Assembly (NCBI GenBank): GCA_002238805.1
Contig: MPNB01000012.1
Coordinates: forward strand, 1-56,314
Source: Rhodothermaceae bacterium bin80
GTDB lineage: Bacteria > Bacteroidota > Rhodothermia > Rhodothermales > Bin80
Direction: 5' to 3'
DNA length: 56,314 nt
Below, in pieces: positions 38,278-47,985 of this stretch. The notes under the pieces are model-generated. The model did not search any database. It saw only the letters and a list, made by a program, of their open reading frames with translations, and was not told where the DNA came from. A program made the translations under genes and the position numbers. Within the stretch, counting starts at the first letter, position 1; every line of letters begins with the position of its first letter.

Positions 38278-40944
38278 TCAGATTTCTCCAAGCCGCGCTT
38301 TGAGCTGATACCGGTACAGGGACGGGATCGTAAGCTCCCCCGACCGATTTATGCCTTCGTAATAGCCACTAGGCCCAGCCTGCATACGTACCGGCACATC
38401 GCTCGACAAGCCCACAACGACAACGCTGTCTCCCAATGCGCCCAGGTAAGTGGGTGGGCGTATGGCCGCGAAACGGTCGTAATTGATCTTAGTGTTCCAT
38501 AGTACCAGCGGTGAACGCAATTCCACATCCCAAAGTGGCCCACCAATCGAGTCACCTTGCATAGTAAGTGCTTCATACAAATTAGGATGGGCACAGCCCG
38601 CATCATAAATGCGCCCTATGGAACTGGTCGTAACAACATTAAAACCACCTTCGCCCGTGCAACCAACAGGATGCAGTGTATTGGAATGAACGCGAATATT
38701 CTCCATCAGGATATGCTTCGAGTCCTGTGTGTGAATGCCGAAATGACCTCCCCGTCCAGTAATTAAAATATTCGCAAGTGTTACTTGGGAAGCCGTATCC
38801 AGGATTATTCCCGCATCTGAATTATTGATCTCCACATCTCGCACCCATCCATGTCTCACATTTTCGAAGTACACTGCATTGTATCCATCCTCAAGATGAT
38901 GTCCTCCATACGGAACGGAAGCGAACTCTATACTGAGATGCTCCACACCAACCTCGACAGAGGACTCCGACATTGCCAGATACGGGTCTAATTCTGGCGC
39001 GAAGTCGACTGACAGTGATTCCTTTGTATGCACCACTTTGCCCTCCTGCGCGGTTATCGTGACGTCCTGGAAGCTTTGGCGCACGTTATCTGCACTTGTA
39101 TCTCGACGTCCAGAGAGCGTGGATGTGGAAGATGCTCCTGCCCGTGATACAGGCCCTCGAAACCAAAATACCCCACCCCGACTAGAATACGGCGACGGTG
39201 CTCTCCCTTGGACCTCGAGTGTATCAGGTAACTCACTGAATTCATCTGCCACATCCATAGCACCAAGAGGCTTCTCTATGCTGATTACAGTCTCACCAAC
39301 TCCACTCCCCCGCACAATCAAACTATCCCGCTCCAGAAGCATCACACCAGACAGGTGGAACCGTCCCTTTGGAATACCAACAACAACCCATCCTTTCTGA
39401 CTATGCACCGCTTGCATTGCCCGCTTGAACGCCTCCGTGTCGTCATTCATATCATCGCCGGTTGCGCCATAATCAGTCACATCCAGCGTTACTTCGAGAT
39501 CGGGCGGACGCTTTTCTCCCCTTCTGTAACCCGCGTAAGAAAAATCAGTCAGAGTGCGTGTTGAATCTGCCAAAATATTTGGAGTCCAAGGCTGCCCCCA
39601 CCATGAAGGTCCAACGTCGGACGGTGAAAGAGGCCTGTGTGTAGGCAAAGCCCCCTTCCCTGATGCTGGACCTTCGGGAGATGGATGTTGCATACCGTGA
39701 AGACCGCTTATCAGCTCTGGGTTCTCCCAGCGTATGCCATTGGGCTCTGGGATGCCTAATTGCGTTCCGTAGAATACATTTTCACTCCACGTAACGTCGT
39801 CAGCAGACACGTACGCAGTAACTACAGATTTATTGCTTTCTGTAAAAATGACATTATGGCCGAACAGAACATCCTCTGGCATAAGCGTCTTTTCTCCGTC
39901 TGCTCCCAATCCAAAAAGTATGCTCACCCGTGTCCCAACAAACGTATTGTGGGTAATAATTGGGCGCTTGACCTGAAAATATCGATTCAGAGGCGAGTTG
40001 GGTATACCGTTCATCACTGAGAGTGACGCACGTGACGAATCTCCCTCCAGTTCGGAAAAATAGTTGTGCGTAACCAAATGGTCCTCTCCTATGACCCGTA
40101 CTCCACCCGTACCAGGCTTTCCTCTACCCAGAAACCAGTTCTCCCTAATGGTAGCATGGTTACCATGGCGCAGGGTTAATGCGCCCTGCGCTTCAAGGAA
40201 GGTGTTGTGGCGGTAAATATTGTGCCCAGACTTGTTGGAAATAATTTCGTGCTCGCCATTGGTGCGTTCAAACAGGTTGTGTTCCACTACCGTATAGGAA
40301 TCCTGCATTGAGCGGCTACTGGTGCCAATGCGAATGGTTTCACCGCCATTCTTACCCAGCTTCGGGCGATGTCCGAAGTGGTTATGGTCAATCCGGTGGT
40401 AGTTGGGTTCGTCGGCCGGTGGGTCTTCCAGCCATACCACAAGCGTGGCTCCATCGTGCGTCTTGCCTGCAAAATAGCAGTGATCTACTCGATTGTGTGT
40501 GCCGTACAGGGATACCCATTTGTATTGCAGTAACCAGTTAGCGGAGTTGAACTCTGTTACCGCACAGTTCGTGATGCGGCTGTGATGGGCCGCCCTGTCC
40601 GTGCGGAATGCGATCACGTGTCCCCGATCTAGTGCTCCCCGATGAAACCACAACCCTTCTACTTTCAGATACTGTCCACCGATTCGGAGACGAGAACGAC
40701 CGGTCAGGATCACTTCTCCGGGGGTTTCTGCACGAACAGTAATTGAATCACCTTCTGCACCATCCGCATCAAATACCAGATCTGCATCGCGCCACGTACC
40801 GTTGGCCATGGTGATTGTATCACCCGGCTGGGCATGGCGAACAGCCTCCCGGAACTCATCCACTGTATGCACCAGTGTATTATCCGGGTCGACTGGAGCT
40901 ACGGTTGCCAGTCCCAATGCTAATAAGATGCTTAGCCTGATCAA
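38278..40944 (-). CDS. PL6-family alginate lyase fused to a pectate-lyase-like beta-helix domain
   Basis: An 888-residue secreted protein with two right-handed beta-helices. The N-terminal domain (about 25-420) is PL6: NGGETIRIGTSSRSM (calcium-site Asn199), NGEHEIISNKSG with Glu231/Glu233 and the lysine base Lys238, and GALTLRHGN with the arginine acid Arg259. From about 481 a second domain starts with DVTDYGATGDDMNDDTEAFK, the entry signature of pectate-lyase-3/phage-tailspike helices. The signal is short (MIRLSILLALGLATVA). There is no T9SS tail. The start codon is TTG, overlapping the stop of the preceding PL6 gene. Last gene of the minus-strand lyase operon. The fusion partner's role is unknown. 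Confidence 0.88.
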   Translation of the reverse strand: MIRLSILLALGLATVAPVDPDNTLVHTVDEFREAVRHAQPGDTITMANGTWRDADLVFDADGAEGDSITVRAETPGEVILTGRSRLRIGGQYLKVEGLWFHRGALDRGHVIAFRTDRAAHHSRITNCAVTEFNSANWLLQYKWVSLYGTHNRVDHCYFAGKTHDGATLVVWLEDPPADEPNYHRIDHNHFGHRPKLGKNGGETIRIGTSSRSMQDSYTVVEHNLFERTNGEHEIISNKSGHNIYRHNTFLEAQGALTLRHGNHATIRENWFLGRGKPGTGGVRVIGEDHLVTHNYFSELEGDSSRASLSVMNGIPNSPLNRYFQVKRPIITHNTFVGTRVSILFGLGADGEKTLMPEDVLFGHNVIFTESNKSVVTAYVSADDVTWSENVFYGTQLGIPEPNGIRWENPELISGLHGMQHPSPEGPASGKGALPTHRPLSPSDVGPSWWGQPWTPNILADSTRTLTDFSYAGYRRGEKRPPDLEVTLDVTDYGATGDDMNDDTEAFKRAMQAVHSQKGWVVVGIPKGRFHLSGVMLLERDSLIVRGSGVGETVISIEKPLGAMDVADEFSELPDTLEVQGRAPSPYSSRGGVFWFRGPVSRAGASSTSTLSGRRDTSADNVRQSFQDVTITAQEGKVVHTKESLSVDFAPELDPYLAMSESSVEVGVEHLSIEFASVPYGGHHLEDGYNAVYFENVRHGWVRDVEINNSDAGIILDTASQVTLANILITGRGGHFGIHTQDSKHILMENIRVHSNTLHPVGCTGEGGFNVVTTSSIGRIYDAGCAHPNLYEALTMQGDSIGGPLWDVELRSPLVLWNTKINYDRFAAIRPPTYLGALGDSVVVVGLSSDVPVRMQAGPSGYYEGINRSGELTIPSLYRYQLKARLGEI

Positions 40945-42692
40945 TGCTTAATCAAGGTATGCTTCATACGTAAACCGTCCGCCTCGACTACAATAAAATA
41001 GATCCCGGGAACAAGCCTGGATCCATCAAACGTGGCGAGGTAATTGCCTGGATTCCTGGTACCCTCAGCCAGTGTAGCCACCTCGCGCCCTAACAGGTCA
41101 TAGACGCTCAGCTGCACAAAGCCGGGGGTTGCAAGCTTGAAATCAATCGTGACGGTAGATCTAAACGGATTAGGATACACCTGCACAGCTGCAATCGATG
41201 CTGTAGACGCAGGCCGCTCAGAATGCAATACTAGGCTGAGGTACGACGGACCAACATCCTGTGATGTGAGAGGCCGATAAAGGACCGGAGATACGCTGAT
41301 TTCATCGGCTCCAATATCAGGGGTCCCATCCCGTTCCTGCCCATCAATGTCATGCGTTACAAAGTCTATTGCGGTAGCTGCCCCCACTGCCACGCTCGTA
41401 CTGGGTATTCGCCATAGATCTTGATCAAGAACAAGTGCTGGATCAGCAATGAGTATACCGTCAACCTGCCCAATACCAAGGTCAGCTCCAAAGAATACGT
41501 TAGACATATAGGTGATATTGAGCGGTGTATCCTCGTACTCTATGATCGGTCCGTTGCGGGTCACGACCAGGTTATTGGCAACCTGGAGTCCATCAGGGGC
41601 GAGGGATTGCTCCGAGCTCTTTCCTGCTCCCATGACGAATGTCTCTTCAACATCGACAAATGTGTTGAAAGCCACCACTGCATCCTTAACTTGAAAATAT
41701 CTGTTAAGCGGAGAGTTCGGAACACCGTTGACAACAGCCAAGGCAGCACGGTAACCCGTGCCTCTCAAGTCTTGGAAATAGTTGTTGTAAACCCTGTGTC
41801 GCTCGCCAATAATTCGAACACCACCTGTTCCTGACTTGCCTTCTCCTAAAAAATAGTTGCCATACACACTGGCTTCATTGCCATGCCGTAGCGTCAACGT
41901 GCCTGATGAGCGCCGAAAGGTATTGTGTCGGAAAATATTGTTGCCAGTCTTGTTCGAGATGATTTCGATCTCTCCATCACATTCCTCAAAGAGATTATGC
42001 TCCACAGTCACATTCGCATCCTGCATTGAGCGGCTGCTGGTGCCAATACGAATGGTTTCTCCACCATTCTTGCCCAGCTCTGGACGGGGTCCGAAGTAGT
42101 TATTATCGATCCGATGCCACACTGGGCTGTCGTTGGGTGGATCACGCAACCACACCACGACCGTTGCACCGTCGTGGCTTTTCCCGGCAAAATGACAATG
42201 ATCAACACGATTGTGTGCGCCGTAAATAGAAACCCACTTATACTCCGTCAAATAGCTTGGAGGATTATAGTTGGTTATGGTACAATTTGTAAGCCGGCTA
42301 TGGGTAGTTAGACGTGAGGACGAACGCCTGAACTCGATAAGATGCCCACTGCGCAACGCACCTTGGTCAAACCATAAGCCGTCCACCTTGAGATACGATC
42401 CACCAATCTTCAATCGGGAGTTGCCATTCAGGATCACCTGCCCGGGGGTTTCCGCCCGGAGCGTGATCGAATCCCCTTCGGCACCCTGAGCATAGAACGA
42501 AATCACCACATCGGTCCAAGTACCATTTGCCATTACGATGGTATCCCCTGGCCCCGAAGAAGCAATGGCACTGCTGAGCTCCTGCGGAGTGCTAGCAAGC
42601 CGCTCCACCTGCGCATAGGCTGCAAGCGGAGCGAAAAGCAAGCACAATAAAAACTTGATGCTGGTCTGCCAGCACAATGTGATCCTAGACAA
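40941..42692 (-). CDS. PL6-family alginate lyase with T9SS sorting domain
   Basis: A 583-residue surface-directed lyase cleaving alginate by beta-elimination. Seen: signal peptide to about residue 28 (LAAYAQ), the beta-helix catalytic domain with KNGGETIRIGTSSRSMQD (Asn209), DGEIEIISNKTGNNIFRHN (Glu241, Glu243, Lys248), SGTLTLRHGNEAS (Arg269, His270), GIGQVDGILIADPAL, and a C-terminal T9SS domain VYPNPFRSTVTIDFKL...LSVYDLLGREVATL. Its PL6 core closely resembles the N-terminal domain of the next gene, including the GVPNSPLNRYFQVK string, so the pair is a tandem duplication. The start codon is TTG at 42692, 4 bp from the upstream stop; no ATG precedes the signal. Confidence 0.9.
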   Translation of the reverse strand: MSRITLCWQTSIKFLLCLLFAPLAAYAQVERLASTPQELSSAIASSGPGDTIVMANGTWTDVVISFYAQGAEGDSITLRAETPGQVILNGNSRLKIGGSYLKVDGLWFDQGALRSGHLIEFRRSSSRLTTHSRLTNCTITNYNPPSYLTEYKWVSIYGAHNRVDHCHFAGKSHDGATVVVWLRDPPNDSPVWHRIDNNYFGPRPELGKNGGETIRIGTSSRSMQDANVTVEHNLFEECDGEIEIISNKTGNNIFRHNTFRRSSGTLTLRHGNEASVYGNYFLGEGKSGTGGVRIIGERHRVYNNYFQDLRGTGYRAALAVVNGVPNSPLNRYFQVKDAVVAFNTFVDVEETFVMGAGKSSEQSLAPDGLQVANNLVVTRNGPIIEYEDTPLNITYMSNVFFGADLGIGQVDGILIADPALVLDQDLWRIPSTSVAVGAATAIDFVTHDIDGQERDGTPDIGADEISVSPVLYRPLTSQDVGPSYLSLVLHSERPASTASIAAVQVYPNPFRSTVTIDFKLATPGFVQLSVYDLLGREVATLAEGTRNPGNYLATFDGSRLVPGIYFIVVEADGLRMKHTLIKH

Positions 42693-42696
42693 CAGA

Positions 42697-45066
42697 CTAC
42701 TTGGCTACCACGAACTTACGCCATGTAACCTGGCCATCTACACTAAGCTTGTAGAAGTAGGTACCGGGTGCCTGCCGATCCATCGAAACAGTTACCGTGT
42801 GGGCACCCGCGGGTTCAAAGCCTTCCTTGATTTGCGCTACGCGGCGGCCGAGCAGATCATACAATTCCAGCGTAACATGTCCCTGACGTTCCATCCGATA
42901 CGGAATCGTCGTCTGTGATCGGAACGGGTTCGGGTAGTTCTGACCAAGCACAAAACCCAATTCCTTTGGAACAATCAGATTTTCGGCAGCGGTATTATCG
43001 TGCAGCCAACGCATATCGCCAATCCCCATCCCATCAGACCCGGCCATGCGCAGTGCATTTGCCAATGGAATGGTGAAGTCCAAATTGTCTGGATCAGTGA
43101 ATTCGGGATCAATATTGTACATGTCCGTCGCCGTTGAAGTCCCGTTGAGGACGACGGGAGCCACCATGAAGGTATCCGAATAGGAAATCATCGAATTTCC
43201 CTCCAGTTTCACGCTGAATTCTGCGTCCATTTTACCGTTAGCAATGATGCTGTTGGTGATCATCGCATTCTGGAATCCCCGCGGATAGAAAGCGCGCCCG
43301 TTGCCATGGCCGCAGTTGTGGCATGTGATTCGGTCCATGACCACATCCGGCTCAGGGGTTGAGTCGTCAGCATCACCCGCGTAGATGTAGATGGCCGCCT
43401 GGCGCGTATTGGTAAAGGTGCTGTTGGTTACTTCAAAGTACCCGAAATTGTAGAGTCCGCTGTTTGAGGCCTCGTCTTTGCTTCTGAGGCCTTCCTTACC
43501 CGCGCCGTTGAAGATGGAATTCCTGAATATCAGCGAATCCGCGAAAGTTCCTGGATACTGGCGAAGGAAATTGCCATCACTGCCGGCCACAACATCGTGC
43601 AGGTAACTGTTGGTGACCTTGAGCACCATGCTGGAATCCACATCTTCGCCGTCAATGCGAAGAAGATATTTAGCATTGAAATCTGTACCGGCCTGGCCAT
43701 CTATCTCAATACCATCCAAGTGCAGAGAATTGTAAATGCGGAACACAACGCGAGTGTTTTCATCCGGTTCATTGTTCTTGATCACCGGCCGTTCATCCAA
43801 TCCGTCAGCTGCCTGGATTGTAAGTGGAACCCTAACATTCATTTGGTCGTCGTTGAGGTACTCACCTCCAGAATCCGTCAACAGGATGGTATCACCCGCT
43901 CCAGCAGCATCAATGGCATCCATAAGTGTATTTTGCCCCGCGGAAACCCTGTGAAGCGATATAACTCCTGGCTCTGGCCACCACCGCGGATCACCAAGGG
44001 TTGCACCATCCATGCCCACCCCGATGAGGGGGCTGTTTGACATGAGCGTGAAGTCGCCGTTTGCCGCATCTGTGAACATTGGATCCACTGCATACAGGTT
44101 CATAATGGTCGGATCCCCTCCTCCTCGCCAGCCTCCACCAAGACTGACATTGAGCGTGTCACTGTATGCCAAGGTGGACCCTTCAACCATCCAAGGTGCG
44201 CCCAGCGTCTTGTTGGTTGCATTGACGATGTCGTAGTTGTCCATCATAATCGTGTTGGTCACCGTTGCATTATCCACTCCTTTCAGATTTAGAAAATAAT
44301 GACCCACATTATGCATGGTCACATGATCAATGACAACCTCTGGACCGTCATGACTTGGATTTGCTTCCGCATACCCGCCATACACGCTGATCGCGTCGTT
44401 CTTAATGTTCCAGAAAGTGGAATTGGAGACCTCGAAGTATTTCACATTAAAAAACCCGAAATCTGGACGATCACTGTCTTCATCGCGTACCCGGATACCT
44501 TCCTTGCCTGTGTTGAAGACCAAAGTGTTTCGAACAATAATTGAATCCGCCATCGTTGCACTATAGGCTCGGAATGCATTTCCGTCACCCCCATGCACGA
44601 TATCATGAAAATAGCAATTGATAATCTTCAGCACATAGCCTTTCTTCACATTATCCCCCGCATCGCCGGCACCACTACCGGTACGAATCCCATACTTGGT
44701 CGTCTCGCCCTGATGTGCCAGCCCATCAAATTCAAGACCGATCAGGGTCAGATCGCCATAGAGACGGATGATATCCTTTGTGCCGTCCGTTCCGTTATTT
44801 ATCAGCACCGGGCGGTTCATGAGCCCCGGGGCCGCCATAATCGTGAGCGTAAGCGAGCTATCTGGTTTAAGTTCATCGTCATTTAGATACTGGCCCCCAT
44901 CCGTCGTTAAGAAGAGCGTGTCTCCCGGCATGGCCGCTGCCACTGCATCAAGTAATGTGTTCTGACCGGCTTCTACTTCAATGCTTTGCTGGGCAAGAGC
45001 CGGCCTCAATCCCAGGAATACCAGGGCAATGATGAGCCCTAAATAGGTGGTTATAGTTGTACGCAT
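42697..45066 (-). CDS. Tandem-duplicated right-handed beta-helix protein (DUF4957-like) with T9SS domain
   Basis: A 789-residue secreted protein with signal peptide (to about ALAQ, residue 26). Residues 31-362 and 374-697 are two copies of one module: AGQNTLLDAVAAAMPGDTLFL...GGQYLNDDEL and AGQNTLMDAIDAAGAGDTILL...GGEYLNDDQM, each followed by helix rungs such as YFEVSNSTFWNIKNDAISVYGG and YFEVTNSTFTNTRQAAIYIYAG. A T9SS tail (NYPNPFRSQTTIPYRM...LELYDLLGRRVAQI) ends it. The modules resemble DUF4957-type proteins of alginate loci. They lack the PL6 NGGE, Lys and RHG catalytic strings, so binding rather than cleavage is possible. First gene of its operon, downstream of a palindrome. Confidence 0.82.
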   Translation of the reverse strand: MRTTITTYLGLIIALVFLGLRPALAQQSIEVEAGQNTLLDAVAAAMPGDTLFLTTDGGQYLNDDELKPDSSLTLTIMAAPGLMNRPVLINNGTDGTKDIIRLYGDLTLIGLEFDGLAHQGETTKYGIRTGSGAGDAGDNVKKGYVLKIINCYFHDIVHGGDGNAFRAYSATMADSIIVRNTLVFNTGKEGIRVRDEDSDRPDFGFFNVKYFEVSNSTFWNIKNDAISVYGGYAEANPSHDGPEVVIDHVTMHNVGHYFLNLKGVDNATVTNTIMMDNYDIVNATNKTLGAPWMVEGSTLAYSDTLNVSLGGGWRGGGDPTIMNLYAVDPMFTDAANGDFTLMSNSPLIGVGMDGATLGDPRWWPEPGVISLHRVSAGQNTLMDAIDAAGAGDTILLTDSGGEYLNDDQMNVRVPLTIQAADGLDERPVIKNNEPDENTRVVFRIYNSLHLDGIEIDGQAGTDFNAKYLLRIDGEDVDSSMVLKVTNSYLHDVVAGSDGNFLRQYPGTFADSLIFRNSIFNGAGKEGLRSKDEASNSGLYNFGYFEVTNSTFTNTRQAAIYIYAGDADDSTPEPDVVMDRITCHNCGHGNGRAFYPRGFQNAMITNSIIANGKMDAEFSVKLEGNSMISYSDTFMVAPVVLNGTSTATDMYNIDPEFTDPDNLDFTIPLANALRMAGSDGMGIGDMRWLHDNTAAENLIVPKELGFVLGQNYPNPFRSQTTIPYRMERQGHVTLELYDLLGRRVAQIKEGFEPAGAHTVTVSMDRQAPGTYFYKLSVDGQVTWRKFVVAK

Positions 45067-45100
45067 AGTGGCAATTCGTTTAGTTGTTAGAGGCTAAGTA

Positions 45101-45124
45101 TACATCATACGCATGTATGATGTA
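45101..45124 (-). promoter_or_regulatory. Perfect 10-bp palindrome, probable operator of the lyase operon
   Basis: TACATCATAC, 4-nt spacer GCAT, then GTATGATGTA: a perfect 10+10 inverted repeat about 35 bp upstream of the start of the beta-helix gene, in the 237-bp gap behind the heparinase-type gene. The half-site TGTATGA is shared with sites at 31289 and 55505. Symmetry and spacing fit a dimeric regulator of the GntR/FadR type. An RNA hairpin is also possible. Confidence 0.6.
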
Positions 45125-45303
45125 ATACAAGCTAATAAATTTCGGTGATAACTACAAGCAGGATCCATCATCCTTGCATTTTTCGCTCACTTAAGGGCCA
45201 TGTCAGAGCAATTTTTCTGCAATGCTGCTCATCTCGCAATTCGACGATCTGTTGTTGCCAGTGCAGCAACACGACTCCATAAGTGGGTTTCCAGTTTCTA
45301 TCA

Positions 45304-47919
45304 TCACCTAACGCGCACAACTCTGCCCAACAATGTCACACCGCGCGCGTTCGTCAAGCGTACGAGGTATACAGCAGAAGGTGCAGGTGAACCAGACGCC
45401 GTATATCCATCCCACGTGATACGGATAGTTTCGGAGCCGACAATATGTTCTGCCTCAAGCTCACGTATCCTTTGGCCCAGGAGATTGTACACCTCAGCAG
45501 TAAGTGGACCAGTATGGTTCACCGAGGTCTCCAGTGTAACGTGGTGACTGAATGGGTTTGGGTAAGCTTGTAGCTGCTCTGGTGTAATGCGACTGGGGAT
45601 CAGATCAATACTCGTCTTCTCCAAGCCAATCAATAGACGATCCGTTTGAAAGGTAAACGGGCTTGGCTGCCCATTAACATGAACCTCCTGCACCAACTCT
45701 GCCCCCGTCATAACTACTTCGATCTGTGCAGATGGATGCACCGCAGGCATAGCAATATCAAGGACTCCACTCATGCTGGCATCCAGAGCAAGCGTCACCT
45801 TTGAATCTGAGGAAATCTCTATCTCTGCACTCTTGAATAGATTCGCTTCGCGAACAGCCAGATTCTGCCATCCTGCATCAGTGTTCCGTAACCACGCGAA
45901 AGTCCCATCAGTAGCAAATTCGCCCAACTCACGTAACTCTGACCGTGCCTGGAGAAAAAAGTAATCCAGCGAATCAGATCTGACAAGCCTTGCGGCTACA
46001 TAGGCCTCACTACTTAAATCATCCAGGTCTGGAACGGACGCCCCAGACCTTGCCGGTAGGAGTAGTTGCATGAATGCCGCCTCCTGACCGACTTGCACTG
46101 CGTCAACATACCGCTCATGACGCTCATCCTTGAACAGGCTGATATAGCCGGTTGACACCGTCAAATCCGCAGACTCAGGTAACACAAATGCATCGAGTCT
46201 TGCTTCCGCACCGTAACGATTTCCGAAAGGAGACCATGATAGGTAGTGACCCGCCTGATCAAATGATCCGCGTCCATGCAAATAAGATCGATAGGTATGC
46301 TCCTCAGATCCGTAAAGCAGATCTGAAACAACAAAAAAATCCTGATCAATAAAAGCAATACTCCGACGTAGACTAACATCGTTCGGACGAACATACCCGC
46401 TCTCCTTTTCCGCAAACCCGAAAAATTTGGAATCAATCTCATAACGGGCCGAAGGAGTAACGTTAAATACAAACGGGCTGCTAAACAGATTATCCGCCAC
46501 CGGCGGATGCCCATCTGCAGTTATAATGTTGTGGGCACGGGCCGTAGTGTACCAGGAACTGCGCCGATCATCAGAGAACCCCGAAGGTCCATAGCCTGCA
46601 TCCGGAGCTAAAATGGCATCATTTCCCCCTAGGAAAAAGGACAGCTGATCTGGATGATTATGATTGTCGGCATCTGCAACACCGTGAAACAATAAATAAC
46701 GGTCATCCGCTGTACCTTCCCAGTTCGCCCGAAATACTACCTGACCACCTTCCAGAAATTGATTCGGAGAAGCCGTTGGCGCAACGGATTCAATGGAACT
46801 GTCGAATAGGATGTACTCGTCGATTTCCCACGTTACGTCTACGGTTGCACCCGTGTAATTTTGTTCAATAAGGTGGGTGTTCTCAAAATTCCACTGACAA
46901 ATGGCTGCAAAATCTGCGTCTGTGCTCAAGGAGGTAGGTACGCCTCTGTATGCCGCAGCTACCATATGGGTGGGCGCCGGCTTGAGGTAGGAGTCCTCTA
47001 TATTCGGAATCTGACCACGTCCTGTACGTACACGGATTGGCCATTCAAACGCCGGCTGATAAACACCAAATAAATCTACTCCTGATACATTCAGGTAATG
47101 CCACAGAAAAGGGATAAAGTTTACTGCATTATACATCCAATAGTGTCCACCTTCGCGATAGATTCCGTCTGCACTAAACTGGTACCTCGTCACTGTATTT
47201 GCTGCTTCCAGAGCGTGTGAGAGCCAATCTGCGGCCTGATCATGGTCAGAAAGTACCAGTGCCGCAGTGCCGATTGCCCAAGCCGGCTTGGACCGATGAT
47301 TATGCGGGCGCGGTGCCAAACGGGCCCCAACCATAATATTGTCCCTCAGGTACTGCGTCTCTTCCGCTATGCGACGACGAATTTCGGTGTTCTGATCTGA
47401 GGTCAATTGATCAAAAACCCAGTCATAGGCCGCAGCGTAATTCTGCAACCAGGTTGCACGGTAAATCTCATCATAAGGCTTTTCTCCAGTCTGGGGCACA
47501 CCGTCATAGGCCAGCAGTAAAGCCTCAATTGCCCTTTGGAGTGCGGTTGAATCTTCCTCCACCAACCACCAGAAGGCTAATGTCTTTGCTGCTTGAGGGC
47601 GATCGTTTTCATCCAGAGTAGACGCATCTTTATTGATGTACCCGAGAGCATCCGATCTCAAGCGCTGCCAAAGGATATAGTACCTTGAGCTCTGATCATC
47701 CTTACGCGAACGGAGCTCCGGTATAAAACCCGTGGAAAAGTATAAAGACGGGTGTTGCTCAGCCGCCGGTAATACCGGTGTAGTATCAGTAGCAAAACCC
47801 GTGTACGTGTCGTACCTGGGATGCTGAGCTAGAGCATGCGCAGGAACAAGCAGACCAATGAACAGCAGCTGCCGCCAGAAAGGCACAGCAAAATCAGATC
47901 GGCCGGAGAACAACATCAT
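45304..47919 (-). CDS. Heparinase II/III-superfamily polysaccharide lyase with T9SS domain
   Basis: An 871-residue surface-directed lyase, probably acting on alginate or a related uronan. Seen: signal peptide (ALAQ near residue 31), an alpha-helical N-terminal domain (alginate_lyase-like WQRLRSDALGYI... region), ARLAPRPHNHRSK with Asn207-His208, SADGIYREGGHYWMYNAV with candidate catalytic tyrosines Tyr254/Tyr260, ADADNHNHPDQLSFFLGG with the beta-sandwich histidines, and a C-terminal T9SS domain (AYPNPFSHHVTLETSV, EVYNLLGQRI). It is not close to the PL17 protein at 31355. Layout recalls PL39/PL15-type lyases, but the family number cannot be fixed without a search. Last gene of the TonB-receptor operon. 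Confidence 0.85.
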   Translation of the reverse strand: MMLFSGRSDFAVPFWRQLLFIGLLVPAHALAQHPRYDTYTGFATDTTPVLPAAEQHPSLYFSTGFIPELRSRKDDQSSRYYILWQRLRSDALGYINKDASTLDENDRPQAAKTLAFWWLVEEDSTALQRAIEALLLAYDGVPQTGEKPYDEIYRATWLQNYAAAYDWVFDQLTSDQNTEIRRRIAEETQYLRDNIMVGARLAPRPHNHRSKPAWAIGTAALVLSDHDQAADWLSHALEAANTVTRYQFSADGIYREGGHYWMYNAVNFIPFLWHYLNVSGVDLFGVYQPAFEWPIRVRTGRGQIPNIEDSYLKPAPTHMVAAAYRGVPTSLSTDADFAAICQWNFENTHLIEQNYTGATVDVTWEIDEYILFDSSIESVAPTASPNQFLEGGQVVFRANWEGTADDRYLLFHGVADADNHNHPDQLSFFLGGNDAILAPDAGYGPSGFSDDRRSSWYTTARAHNIITADGHPPVADNLFSSPFVFNVTPSARYEIDSKFFGFAEKESGYVRPNDVSLRRSIAFIDQDFFVVSDLLYGSEEHTYRSYLHGRGSFDQAGHYLSWSPFGNRYGAEARLDAFVLPESADLTVSTGYISLFKDERHERYVDAVQVGQEAAFMQLLLPARSGASVPDLDDLSSEAYVAARLVRSDSLDYFFLQARSELRELGEFATDGTFAWLRNTDAGWQNLAVREANLFKSAEIEISSDSKVTLALDASMSGVLDIAMPAVHPSAQIEVVMTGAELVQEVHVNGQPSPFTFQTDRLLIGLEKTSIDLIPSRITPEQLQAYPNPFSHHVTLETSVNHTGPLTAEVYNLLGQRIRELEAEHIVGSETIRITWDGYTASGSPAPSAVYLVRLTNARGVTLLGRVVRVR

Positions 47920-47985
47920 AAATAAACACTCGTTTCGATTGGCCGTGTATGCTACAGATGCCCTTCATAAGCCGGCCAGCTCCTT

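Noticed and set aside
42697..45066. Calling the duplicated beta-helix protein a PL6 lyase
   Set aside because: The NGGE, Lys and RHG strings present in both neighbouring PL6 proteins are missing in both modules.
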